A stretch of 59,644 bases of DNA from JAAXXJ01 sp964412455 (GTDB taxonomy: Bacteria; Nitrospirota; UBA9217), in assembly GCA_964412455.1 (NCBI GenBank), contig CAYPOT010000017.1, positions 1-59,644 of the forward strand. The letters run 5' to 3'. A program made the position numbers and the translations under genes. Numbering within the stretch: position 1 is the first letter of the stretch; each line of letters begins with the position of its first letter. The notes under the pieces were generated by a model. That model had not been told where the DNA came from. It saw only the letters and a program-made list of their open reading frames with translations, and searched no databases. Positions 41,625 through 49,686 of the stretch are shown one piece after another.

Positions 41625-42389
41625 CTATGAGCTGCCTTTTTCTCCTATCAGATTTATCCTATGCGCCAGCACGCCGGCGCCAAAGCCGTTGTCGATGTTC
41701 ATGACCGCTATTCCCGAGGCGCAGGAGTTCAGCATGGTGAGCAGCGGGGCGAGCCCCTGGAACCCGGCACCGTAGCCAACGCTCGTCGGCACGGCAATGA
41801 CCGGCTTATTCACGAGGCCGCCCACGACCGAAGGTAGTGCGCCGTCCATGCCCGCGACCACGACGATGACGCGTGCGGAATCCAGCATGTCCTTCTTGCT
41901 CAGGATGCGGTGGATGCCCGCCACGCCCACGTCATAGACGGTCTGGACCGTACTGCCGAGCGTCCCGGCTGTCACGGCGGCCTCTTCGGCAATGGGAATA
42001 TCGGACGTCCCGGCGGTGAGAACAAGGACGATACCTTTGGTCAGGTCCTTCTTTTTATGTTCAATAACGATCGCCCGTGACGCCTTATGGTAGACCGCGC
42101 GGCGGTCCAGCTTTTTTACCGCTTTGAAAACGGCAGCGGAGGCACGTGTGGCAAGGATATCGCTGCCCGCCTTCAGCATGCGCTTGATAATGCCGGTGAT
42201 CTGCTCGACCGTCTTTCCCTCGCAGTAGATCACCTCGGGCATGCCGTGGCGCAGGCTCCGATGGTGGTCGATGTGGGCATAGGCCACGTCCTCGAAGGGG
42301 AGGTGCTTCAGCCGGTCGAGCGCCGCCTTCACGCCGGTCTTGCCGGAGCGGACTGATTCGAGTAACTTTGTGATGTCGGTGGGGTTCAT
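41625..42389 (-). CDS. larB: Pyridinium-3,5-biscarboxylic acid mononucleotide synthase
   Basis: LarB carboxylates and hydrolyses nicotinic acid adenine dinucleotide, the first step to the nickel-pincer cofactor. The 254-residue protein has the PurE-like core: VLTAGTSDIPIAEEAA, VVVAGMDGALPSVVGGL, AVPTSVGYGAGFQGLAPLL and MNIDNGFGAG. The leader contains the inverted copy of the 25-bp repeat whose TTAGGAT tail lies about ten bases before the ATG and may act as its ribosome-binding site. The 69-bp gap to larC is filled by AGCTATGAGC-like words (41568-41633), another low-complexity intergenic motif. Confidence 0.94.
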   Translation of the reverse strand: MNPTDITKLLESVRSGKTGVKAALDRLKHLPFEDVAYAHIDHHRSLRHGMPEVIYCEGKTVEQITGIIKRMLKAGSDILATRASAAVFKAVKKLDRRAVYHKASRAIVIEHKKKDLTKGIVLVLTAGTSDIPIAEEAAVTAGTLGSTVQTVYDVGVAGIHRILSKKDMLDSARVIVVVAGMDGALPSVVGGLVNKPVIAVPTSVGYGAGFQGLAPLLTMLNSCASGIAVMNIDNGFGAGVLAHRINLIGEKGSS

Positions 42390-42400
42390 GGGGGAAAAAT

Positions 42401-42425
42401 CCTAACCCGGACAAGCCGGAACCAA
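42401..42425 (-). repeat. 25-bp hairpin repeat, copy C (in front of larB)
   Basis: Exact reverse complement of 31-55 and 47589-47613. On the minus strand it reads TTGGTTCCGGCTTGTCCGGG followed by TTAGG and ends 11 bases before the larB ATG. Confidence 0.88.
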
Positions 42426-42440
42426 AAAGTTACGGTAACG

Positions 42441-42531
42441 GTGACGACGCCCGTTTCGTCCAGCGGTTACGTCCTTCGGTCTTTTTGCATTACCGTTCCC
42501 GAAAGACGTTTGACGATACGGGCTTCGTAAC
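42441..42531. repeat. 20-bp imperfect inverted repeat between larB and gpsA
   Basis: 42441-42460 (GTGACGACGCCCGTTTCGTC) matches the complement of 42512-42531 at 17 of 20 bases, around a 51-nt spacer. The 272-bp gap 42390-42661 also holds the 25-bp repeat, the 26-bp repeat and a CCCCTGACCCCTGA direct duplication near 42648. No protein gene is visible; a structured RNA is possible. Confidence 0.5.
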
Positions 42532-42603
42532 CATAAGACGTTACCAACAATTCCGCCATTTCGGCAAGAATTTCATTTATAACTGACTAATGCTGCAACG
42601 AAT

Positions 42604-42629
42604 GACCAAAAGTAGGCGCTTCTAAGCGA
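42604..42629. repeat. 26-bp dispersed repeat, copy 1
   Basis: The 26 bp beginning GACCAAAAGTAGG recur exactly at 47472-47497. The core CGCTT-CT-AAGCG is a short palindrome. Both copies lie next to a copy of the 25-bp hairpin repeat, within 120-200 bp. Confidence 0.85.
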
Positions 42630-42661
42630 CATAGTAAATAACGAGACCCCTGACCCCTGAT

Positions 42662-43663
42662 CTACTCCCCCCTGAGCTCCCTGCCCATAAGGTCCTTCGC
42701 GGCCTGCCGGGGGTCCTTGCCTTCGTACAGGACGCGATACATCTCTTCAACTATAGGCATCTCGATGCCGTTCTTTCTCGCCAGTTCCCGCGCCGCCTTC
42801 GCGGTCTTTACGCCCTCGGCCACGGTCTTCGCGCCTTTCAGGATATTGTCGAGTTTCTCGCCTTTTCCGAGACGGACGCCCAGGGTCCTGTTCCGTGAGA
42901 GGCCGCCGGTGCAGGTGAGCACCAGATCGCCCATTCCGGCAAGGCCGGACAAGGTTCGGGGATCGGCGCCCAGTGCCACGCCGAGGCGGGTCATCTCGGC
43001 GAGGCCCCGCGTCAGGAGCGCCGCCATGGTATTATAACCGAAGCCGAGGCCCTCCAGCACGCCGGCGGCGATGGCGATCACGTTCTTGATGGAGCCGCCC
43101 AGTTCCACGCCAATGACGTCGGCATTGGTGTACACCCGGAAATAAGACGTGCTCATGAGCTTCTGGGTCAGGTTGCCGGCATCGGGGTCGTAGGAAGCGA
43201 GGGCGACGGCCGTGGGCATCTTCTGGGCCACTTCCCTGGCGAAGCTGGGCCCCGAGAGGAAACAGAGCCTGTTGTGGAACTTCGGTGGCAAAGTCTCCCG
43301 GAACACGTCCGACAGGGGCATGAGGCTTTCGATCTCAATGCCTTTCGAGGCGCTCACGATGACGGCATTGTCCGCCAGATAGGAAGCGAACTGCTTCGAG
43401 ACCGCCCGGACCGTGTGGGATGGGACCACGGACAGGACGTATGGCCGGTCCCGGACCGAGGCCTCCAGCGATGGAGTTACCGTGATATTCTCGGGCAGGG
43501 CGAAACCGGGCAGATACACGCGGTTCTCGCGGTCGCGCTGGGTCTCCTCCGCCAGGTCCTGCTCATACATCCACAGAGCCACGTCGTGGCCATTGTCCGC
43601 CAGCAGCAGCGCCAACGCGGTGCCCCATGCGCCGGCGCCAATAACACTTATCTTCTCAGCCAT
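42662..43663 (-). CDS. gpsA: Glycerol-3-phosphate dehydrogenase [NAD(P)+]
   Basis: Reduces dihydroxyacetone phosphate to sn-glycerol 3-phosphate for phospholipid synthesis. The 333-residue protein has the Rossmann motif VIGAGAWGTALA, SASKGIE, SGPSFAREVA and VELGGSIKNVIAIAAG with the catalytic Lys. It has no Shine-Dalgarno sequence. A near-ideal promoter (43700-43672, TTGACA-17-TATAAT) ends nine bases before the ATG, so translation probably starts on a leaderless mRNA. An in-frame TTG two codons upstream lies within the predicted leader. Confidence 0.96.
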   Translation of the reverse strand: MAEKISVIGAGAWGTALALLLADNGHDVALWMYEQDLAEETQRDRENRVYLPGFALPENITVTPSLEASVRDRPYVLSVVPSHTVRAVSKQFASYLADNAVIVSASKGIEIESLMPLSDVFRETLPPKFHNRLCFLSGPSFAREVAQKMPTAVALASYDPDAGNLTQKLMSTSYFRVYTNADVIGVELGGSIKNVIAIAAGVLEGLGFGYNTMAALLTRGLAEMTRLGVALGADPRTLSGLAGMGDLVLTCTGGLSRNRTLGVRLGKGEKLDNILKGAKTVAEGVKTAKAARELARKNGIEMPIVEEMYRVLYEGKDPRQAAKDLMGRELRGE

Positions 43664-43671
43664 AGACAAGG

Positions 43672-43700
43672 ATTATAGAGGGATTGCCGGTAGGTGTCAA
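43672..43700 (-). promoter_or_regulatory. Consensus gpsA promoter, leaderless
   Basis: On the minus strand: TTGACA (43700-43695), 17-bp spacer, TATAAT (43677-43672), both hexamers perfect. The ATG is at 43663-43661, so transcription would begin within 0-2 bases of it. Confidence 0.82.
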
Positions 43701-43722
43701 AAGAATTGTCTTTCCGCGCTTT

Positions 43723-43751
43723 TTGACAGCATCCTGTTTTTATGTTACGTT
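43723..43751 (+). promoter_or_regulatory. Candidate glgC promoter
   Basis: TTGACA (43723-43728), 17-bp spacer, TACGTT (43746-43751). It faces away from the gpsA promoter, with 22 bp between the two -35 boxes, and gives a leader of about 35 nt before the glgC ATG. Confidence 0.5.
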
Positions 43752-43793
43752 ACCTGTGACAGCGTACACTTTACCGGAAGGCGGGCATGCCAT

Positions 43794-45026
43794 ATGTATA
43801 CAGCAGGCAATATCACGAAGAACACGCTGGCCATGGTCCTGGCCGGAGGCAAGGGCGAGCGGCTGAGCCCCATCACGATCCGGCGTCCCAAGCCCGCCGT
43901 GCCCTTCGGCGGGAAGTACAAGATCATCGATTTCGCCCTGAGCAATCTCTTCAACTCCGGCATCCGGAAGGCCTACATCCTGACGCAGTACCAGGCCTAC
44001 TCGCTGAACAAGCACATCAAGGAATCCTGGGGAAAATGGACCGGCCTCGGCGAGTTCTACGACACCATCTCGCCCGAGACCAGCACCATGAGCGAACACT
44101 GGTTCAAGGGTACGGCCGACGCCATCCACCAGAACCTGCGGTTCATCGAATCCTCGGACGCCGATTTCATCGCCATCTTCGGCGGCGATCACGTCTACAA
44201 GATGGACATCTCGCAGATGGTCGAGTACCACCGCATGAACAAGGCGGACCTGTCCATCGCCGCGCTCGAGGTCACGCCCGGGGACGCGAAGCAGTTCGGC
44301 GTCCTTCGCGTGGATGAGGACTTCCGCGTGAACACCTTCATCGAGAAGCCCGAACAGCCCGTCACCGTGCCCGGCAGGAAGACCTGCTTCGCGTCCATGG
44401 GGAACTATATTTTCTCGAAGAGCAAACTGCTGGAACTTCTGAAGAAGGGGAAGAAGAAGTTCGAGGACCTCGACTTCGGCAAGCATATCATCCCCATGAT
44501 GCTCGAGGCCGGTGACAAGGTCTATGCCTACAGCTTCTTTGATAACACCATCCCGGCCATGGAGCCCCACGAGCGGGGATACTGGCGGGACGTGGGCGCC
44601 ATCGACACCTACTACGAGGCGAACATGGACCTCATCAGCGTCACTCCCCAGTTGAACCTCTATAACTACAAGTGGCCCATTCTTACCAACCAGGGGAACC
44701 TCCCGCCTGCCAAGACGGTCTTTGACCTCGATGAGCGGCGCGGCCAGAACGTTGACTCCCTCGTCTGCGGCGGCTGCGTCACCAGCGGCGGAATCGTGCG
44801 GCGGTCCATCCTTGGCCCCTCGTGCCGCGTGAACAGCTATGCCGTTGTGGAGGACTCGATCCTGTTCGACAACGTGCAGGTCGGCAGGAACGCGAAGATC
44901 CGGAAGGCCATCATCGATGAGAACATCTTCATCCCCGAGGGCATGGAGATCGGGTTCGATGCGGAGGCGGACCGGGAGCGGGGCTGCCTTATCACCGAGT
45001 CAGGCGTGGTGGTGGTGACGAAGTAG
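43794..45026 (+). CDS. glgC: Glucose-1-phosphate adenylyltransferase
   Basis: Makes ADP-glucose from ATP and glucose 1-phosphate for glycogen synthesis. The 410-residue protein starts MYTAGNITKNTLAMVLAGGK, with the nucleotidyltransferase motif GGKGERLSPITIRRPKPAVP, FGGDHVYKMD (metal) and FIEKPEQP. The C-terminal left-handed beta-helix ends ...GVVVVTK. GGAAGG lies about 12 bases upstream. The frame stays open upstream to 43413, but that part is antisense to gpsA and rejected. No other glg gene is present. Confidence 0.95.
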   Translation: MYTAGNITKNTLAMVLAGGKGERLSPITIRRPKPAVPFGGKYKIIDFALSNLFNSGIRKAYILTQYQAYSLNKHIKESWGKWTGLGEFYDTISPETSTMSEHWFKGTADAIHQNLRFIESSDADFIAIFGGDHVYKMDISQMVEYHRMNKADLSIAALEVTPGDAKQFGVLRVDEDFRVNTFIEKPEQPVTVPGRKTCFASMGNYIFSKSKLLELLKKGKKKFEDLDFGKHIIPMMLEAGDKVYAYSFFDNTIPAMEPHERGYWRDVGAIDTYYEANMDLISVTPQLNLYNYKWPILTNQGNLPPAKTVFDLDERRGQNVDSLVCGGCVTSGGIVRRSILGPSCRVNSYAVVEDSILFDNVQVGRNAKIRKAIIDENIFIPEGMEIGFDAEADRERGCLITESGVVVVTK

Positions 45027-45349
45027 GAATGATCAGCGTCAGACAAGTTAACCACGGTCCCGAGCGTACGCGGGAACACGGTTTAAGACGGGGATCAAAA
45101 TCTTTGACACTGATTTTCGCGGATTATCATCTATGATAACTGCAGAGTGTGCAAAACCAGGCAAAAGGCTTTAATTCTTACTTTCATACTGAAAACGCTG
45201 TTAATGACTATGATCGGTCAAAACCGTCTTTCACCGTGTCCTCAGTGTCTAAAGACGTATCCGCCTTTATCGACTTACCGATCCGCTTCTTCTGTGTCAA
45301 AGATCAGTCGTGATGCCGGTTCTTCGGTCCAATTCACAACCGAATCAGG
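45027..45349. other. Gene-free stretch rich in low-complexity intergenic words
   Basis: No convincing gene. 45097-45147 has a TTTGACACTGATTTTCGCGG word typical of another dispersed motif; a related complementary stretch occurs at 54111-54159 upstream of the 7-haem cytochrome. 45236-45262 repeats the GTGTCCTCAGTGTCT pattern. It ends at the AOR promoter. Confidence 0.45.
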
Positions 45350-45379
45350 TTGACCTTACTTTCCCAAACAGGGTATCAT
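45350..45379 (+). promoter_or_regulatory. AOR promoter, leaderless
   Basis: TTGACC (45350-45355), 18-bp spacer, TATCAT (45374-45379), then six bases to the ATG at 45386. No ribosome-binding site lies between, so the start codon should be at the 5' end of the mRNA. Confidence 0.65.
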
Positions 45380-45385
45380 CTCCAA

Positions 45386-47080
45386 ATGCACGCATGGCAC
45401 GGGAACATGCTCGTCGTCGATCTTTCTGCCGGCAGAACTCGCAGTGAGCCGATCGAAGAGGAAACGCTCAGGACCTGGCTCGGCGGCAGGGGACTGGGCG
45501 TGCATCTAATGAAGGACTTTGTCTCCCTCGAACCTTTCGACGAGCGGATGCCGCTCTTCTTTTCCGTCGGTCCGCTCTGCGGGACCGCCGCGCCCACTTC
45601 GTCCCGCATGTCCGTCGTCTCCCGCTCGCCGCTCACCGGCACGATCTTCGATTCATCCGTGGGCGGAACGTTCCCCCTGAAGCTCAAACAGGCCGGCTAT
45701 GATGCGATCATGATCACCGGCAAAGCACAGGACCCGGTCTACCTTGAGATAGATGAGTACCGCGCTGTGTTAAAGGACGCGTCGTGGCTGTGGGGAAAGG
45801 GCTGCATCGAGGTGAACAAACTCCTCGCGGATGCCGGTGAGGTCGCAAGCATCGGCCCTGCCGGCGAGCGCCGGGTCAGGATGGCGAACATCATGATCGG
45901 GGGCGCGAACTCGGTGGGCAGGGGCGGCATGGGCGCGCTCATGGGCGCGAAGAACCTCAAGGCCATCGTCGTGGATGGATCGAAGCGGCCGACGGTGGCG
46001 GACCAGGCGCTCTTCCAGAAGGCCTACGATGATGTTATGCGGCTGCTGCGCGCCTCGCCCGTGGTCATGGGCGAACTGGGGCTTGCGGAGTTCGGCACCT
46101 CGGCGCTCGTGGACATCGTGGACCAGCGCCGCATGGCTCCGACTGAGAACTTCCGGAAGACCTGGTACCCCCAGGCCCATCTCTATTCGGGACCGGCCCT
46201 CAAGAAGGCCTTCGGCTTCAAAAAAGAAGGATGCGCGATCTGTCCCATCCAGTGCAAGAAGATCACGAACTGCGGCAGGCCGATCCCCGAATACGAGACC
46301 CTGTCCCATTTCGGCGCGCTGAACGCGAATCCGGATGCGGAATCCATCATCCGGGCCAACATCCTGTGCAACAACATGGGCCTCGACACGATATCGACGG
46401 CTGCGACCATAGCCGCCTACGGTGAGGCGCGCGGGGAGTTCCTGATCTCCGACGACATCCTCGACATGGTCAGACAGATCGCCTACCGCGAAGGCGATGG
46501 GGACCAACTGGCCGAAGGCTCGAAGCGGTACTGCGAGTCCATCGGCAAACCCGGACTCTCCATGAGCGTGAAGGGCCTCGAAATGCCCGCCTACGATCCG
46601 CGGGGTTCCTACGGCATGGCCCTGGCCTACGGCACCTCCAATCGCGGCGCCTGCCATCTCCGCGCTTATCCCATCAGCCAGGAGATCCTCCGCAAGCCCG
46701 TTGCCACGGACCGGTTCAGCTTCGACGGCAAGGCGCGTCTCATCAAGATATCCGAGGACACGAACGCAGTCGTTGACTCGCTCTCGGTCTGCAAGTTCGC
46801 CTTCCTCGGCGCGTCCATCGAGGAATACGCTCAACTTCTGGCAGGCGCGACGGGAACGGCCTACACAGGGCAGGGGCTCCAGAAGACCGGCGAGGAGATC
46901 ATTGCGCTGGAGCGGCACTACAACAGGCTGAACGGCTTCGGCGAGAAGGACGATCTCCTGCCGGAACGGTTCTTCACGGATGAGGGAAGTTCAGGAGAGG
47001 GGATCGAGGTGCCCGCTCTGGACAGGGCGCGGTTCACCGAAGAAATGGAGCGGTATTATAGGATAAGGAAACAGATGTAA
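45386..47080 (+). CDS. Aldehyde:ferredoxin oxidoreductase family protein
   Basis: A tungsten-bis-pterin and [4Fe-4S] enzyme oxidising aldehydes (or reducing acids) with ferredoxin. The 564-residue product starts MHAWHGNMLVVDLSAGRTRS and has the three-domain AOR layout: WLGGRGLGVHLM, RGGMGALMGAKNLKAI (pterin), the cluster ligands CAICPIQC (CxxCxxxC, about residues 290-297) and a fourth Cys in SLSVCKF near residue 480. The in-frame upstream extension lies over the promoter. The exact substrate is not predictable. It appears monocistronic. Confidence 0.92.
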   Translation: MHAWHGNMLVVDLSAGRTRSEPIEEETLRTWLGGRGLGVHLMKDFVSLEPFDERMPLFFSVGPLCGTAAPTSSRMSVVSRSPLTGTIFDSSVGGTFPLKLKQAGYDAIMITGKAQDPVYLEIDEYRAVLKDASWLWGKGCIEVNKLLADAGEVASIGPAGERRVRMANIMIGGANSVGRGGMGALMGAKNLKAIVVDGSKRPTVADQALFQKAYDDVMRLLRASPVVMGELGLAEFGTSALVDIVDQRRMAPTENFRKTWYPQAHLYSGPALKKAFGFKKEGCAICPIQCKKITNCGRPIPEYETLSHFGALNANPDAESIIRANILCNNMGLDTISTAATIAAYGEARGEFLISDDILDMVRQIAYREGDGDQLAEGSKRYCESIGKPGLSMSVKGLEMPAYDPRGSYGMALAYGTSNRGACHLRAYPISQEILRKPVATDRFSFDGKARLIKISEDTNAVVDSLSVCKFAFLGASIEEYAQLLAGATGTAYTGQGLQKTGEEIIALERHYNRLNGFGEKDDLLPERFFTDEGSSGEGIEVPALDRARFTEEMERYYRIRKQM

Positions 47081-47095
47081 GGAGTCAGGATCCAA

Positions 47096-47311
47096 CTACG
47101 AGGCGGTCCACGTCGTGGTCCATTTCAGGAACAGCATGACCCATGGCGTTGCGTGCATGAATAGGTCGAACCAGTCGATGGGCCGCTTCAGAGTGCCGTT
47201 CTTAAGCATCACGAGCTTTTCCCAGAGGTGGGGCGGCGTGAAGGGCGCGAGTCCCAGCGTCAGGCAGAGGAAAATGTACATGGCCCAGGGCTGTTCGGCG
47301 ATTAAGTGCAT
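47096..47311 (-). CDS. Small conserved membrane protein
   Basis: A 71-residue protein (MHLIAEQPWAMYIFLCLTLG...) with two hydrophobic stretches and the motif LGLAPFTPPHLWEKLVMLKN followed by RPIDWFDLFMHATPW. Relatives are conserved small proteins, sometimes labelled RND transporter without support. AGGAGG lies seven bases before the ATG. It converges on the AOR gene with 15 bp between stops. Confidence 0.75.
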   Translation of the reverse strand: MHLIAEQPWAMYIFLCLTLGLAPFTPPHLWEKLVMLKNGTLKRPIDWFDLFMHATPWVMLFLKWTTTWTAS

Positions 47312-47455
47312 GGCTACCTCCTGATGTGCAATTATACCACATGACATAATAAAAAAACGACCCGCGGAGTCGCTGAGAAACCAGAGCCTAAAAAAAAGAA
47401 AAACATCTCATTTGATCAGTTACGAATCAAATTCTACTCAAAACGGCAAGAATAT

Positions 47456-47613
47456 TTTGCCACGAAGGCACGACCAAAAGTAGGCGCTTCTAAGCGAGAC
47501 ACAAAGTACGGCCTTAATCTAATCATTAAAAACAGCACCTTAAGCAGTTCTCTCTGTTCTTCGTGACTTAGAGTCTTCGTGGTAAATCTTGGTTCCGGCT
47601 TGTCCGGGTTAGG
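47456..47613. repeat. Composite intergenic repeat, copy B
   Basis: Left block TTTGCCACGAAGGCACGACC (47456-47475), overlapping the 26-bp repeat copy 2 (47472-47497); right block of CTTCGTG words 47559-47588; then the exact 25-bp hairpin unit 47589-47613. The left and right blocks are inverted relative to each other (13 of 16 core bases). The gap 47312-47668 holds no gene. The element points toward the FAD-dehydrogenase gene. Confidence 0.8.
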
Positions 47614-47668
47614 ATAGGATCTCTCATTTGAAGAGGGGCAGTCTTGGGAATAAAAGAAACGAGGATAA

Positions 47669-49243
47669 TTGAATTTACTCCTGAACAATTTACGCATACC
47701 TGTTGAGAAAGACGGGATGGATGCATATAGAAAAGCGGCTTCGCACAAGCTGAACGTTAGTGAGACAGCCTTACACATCGTCAAAGTGCTGAGCAAGTCG
47801 CTTGATGCCGGCAATGCAGAGCAGTTCTACTACGACCTATCGCTCGTGGTCAATATTTCCGACAGTTTTGCCAACCAGGATAACCTTCCTGTATATACCG
47901 AATCAATAGCGAAAGAACGAATAGTGCAAGACAACGCAGAGAAGCCGGTTGTTATAGGATTTGGTCCCGCGGGCATGTTCGCCGCTCTTGAGCTGATCGA
48001 ATATGGGCTTAGACCTATCATATTCGAACGGGGCAAGAAGCTGGAAGAGCGCCACATCGATGTTCAAAAGTTCATGAACGATAAGGTGCTCGACCCTGAA
48101 TCGAATATCCAGTTCGGCGAAGGCGGCGCAGGTTCGTATTCTGACGGGAAACTGTTCTCCCGGAAGATCAACACGGAATACATCAACAAGGTGCTGGACA
48201 CGTTCATTAAATTCGGCGCGCCTGAGGAAATAGGGTATGTGAGCAAGCCCCATCTGGGAACGGATGTGCTGTGCAAGGTCGTCCGCAATATACGGAACTA
48301 TGTCCTCGAGCAGGGCGGTGAGATACATTACCGCTCAAGGATGACGGATATCCTTCTGTCGGACAATGCGGTCGTCGGCGTTGTCATTAACGGGGAAAAG
48401 GAATATTCCTGTTCAAGCCTCTTTCTCGCCGTGGGACATTCCGCGCGCGACACCTTTGAGATGCTCCGCAGCAAGGGCATCATTCTTGAACAGAAGCCGA
48501 TCTCTGTCGGGGTGAGAGTGGAACACCCGGTGGAGATCATCAACCTCATGCGCTATGGCGATAAATATAAGGACTTCGACCGTATCGGGGCCGCTGCGTA
48601 TTCTCTCAACTACACCGATCGAAAAATAGGAAGGGGCGTGTGCACCTTCTGCATGTGTCCGGGCGGCGAGGTGATGAACGCTTCATCGGAACAGGGCATG
48701 CTGGTCGTGAACGGCATGAGCTACTCCCGCAGGGCATCGGCATTCTCCAATGCTGCCATCGTCGTAACCTGCAAGACCGACGATTACCGGTCAGCGGATC
48801 CCCTGGCCGGGATCGATTTCCAAAAGGACATCGAGCGAAAGGCTTTTCATGCAGGAGGAGGGACATGGGCGGTCCCTGCTCAGAATCTGCCGGATTATTT
48901 GAGCGGGAAGGCCTCGGGCAGATTAAATGAGAATTCCTGCGCCACGGGAACGGTCGCTGCGGATATGAAGGAGATATTCCCCGCCTTTGTAAACGATGCG
49001 CTCGTGGCCGCCTTCACGACCTGGAAAAAGACCTATCCGTCATTTGTTTCCGCTCATGCCCTGCTGCTGGGCGCTGAAACAAGAACGTCGGCGCCGCTCA
49101 AGATTACGCGCAGTGATAAATTCGAATCCGTGAACGTCAGGAACCTGTACCCCATAGGCGAAGGCTCCGGCTATACCGGCGGGATAACGAGTTCGGCTGC
49201 CGACGCCATAAAGGCGGTGGAGGCTGCTCTGTCATCGCGTTGA
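47669..49243 (+). CDS. FAD-dependent dehydrogenase (COG2509-like)
   Basis: The 524-residue protein starts at TTG with GAGG four bases upstream (MNLLLNNLRIPVEKDG). A small N-terminal domain of about 90 residues precedes the FAD Rossmann motif VIGFGPAGMFAAL. Then come FGEGGAGSYSDGKL, AVGHSARDTFEML, GVCTFCMCPGGEV and a C-terminal FAD-binding YPIGEGSGYTGGITSSAADA. The family is widespread but its substrate is unknown. Confidence 0.88.
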   Translation: MNLLLNNLRIPVEKDGMDAYRKAASHKLNVSETALHIVKVLSKSLDAGNAEQFYYDLSLVVNISDSFANQDNLPVYTESIAKERIVQDNAEKPVVIGFGPAGMFAALELIEYGLRPIIFERGKKLEERHIDVQKFMNDKVLDPESNIQFGEGGAGSYSDGKLFSRKINTEYINKVLDTFIKFGAPEEIGYVSKPHLGTDVLCKVVRNIRNYVLEQGGEIHYRSRMTDILLSDNAVVGVVINGEKEYSCSSLFLAVGHSARDTFEMLRSKGIILEQKPISVGVRVEHPVEIINLMRYGDKYKDFDRIGAAAYSLNYTDRKIGRGVCTFCMCPGGEVMNASSEQGMLVVNGMSYSRRASAFSNAAIVVTCKTDDYRSADPLAGIDFQKDIERKAFHAGGGTWAVPAQNLPDYLSGKASGRLNENSCATGTVAADMKEIFPAFVNDALVAAFTTWKKTYPSFVSAHALLLGAETRTSAPLKITRSDKFESVNVRNLYPIGEGSGYTGGITSSAADAIKAVEAALSSR

Positions 49244-49342
49244 CCGCTAGCGGGAGGCGATCAGACGTGAAACCTTCCTCGTAATGAACTGGTCTCCTGC
49301 CGCAACGTTCTGGAGTGTTCATTCGGCCAACATACATTCATC

Positions 49343-49371
49343 TTGACTTTATGCAGTAGTGCTGCAATAAT
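49343..49371 (+). promoter_or_regulatory. Promoter and operator-like repeats of the vapBC-like pair
   Basis: TTGACT (49343-49348), 17-bp spacer, AATAAT (49366-49371). A dyad TGCAG-tagtg-CTGCA (49352-49366) sits in the spacer. Downstream, GTGAATCACAG and GTGAGTCACAG (49380-49400) form a direct repeat. Both are plausible antitoxin-binding sites. Confidence 0.5.
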
Positions 49372-49413
49372 GAGTCAAAGTGAATCACAGGTGAGTCACA
49401 GGGGGCGTACATC

Positions 49414-49686
49414 ATGAAACAGATCACCTTGCGGGGCATTCCCGACGAAGTAAAAAAGACGGCGAGGAAAGAGGCCGATCGCAAAGGCGTGAGCCTGAAC
49501 AAAGCGATCATTGCCCTCCTTGAGCGATCGGTGGGGACAAAGGTCACGGAAAAGAAGAAGCGGGTCTTGTACCACGACCTTGACCATCTCGCGGGGCTCT
49601 GGTCGCGAGAGGAAGCTGCGTCATTTGACAAGACCCTGAAAGCCCGGAGAAAGGTGGACGCGGAGTTATGGAAAAGATCAAAGTAA
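49414..49686 (+). CDS. Antitoxin, ribbon-helix-helix/FitA-like (VapB)
   Basis: A 90-residue protein starting MKQITLRGIPDEVKKTARKE, the Arc/RHH opening strand and helix, then GVSLNKAIIALLERSVG. The C-terminal half (LAGLWSREEAASFDKTLK) probably wraps the toxin. It overlaps the PIN toxin gene by 19 bp, a typical coupled arrangement. Confidence 0.84.
   Translation: MKQITLRGIPDEVKKTARKEADRKGVSLNKAIIALLERSVGTKVTEKKKRVLYHDLDHLAGLWSREEAASFDKTLKARRKVDAELWKRSK

Noticed and set aside
43413..43793. N-terminal extension of glgC by 127 codons
   Set aside because: It would be antisense to the start of gpsA and cross two good divergent promoters. The GlgC family begins at the ATG at 43794.
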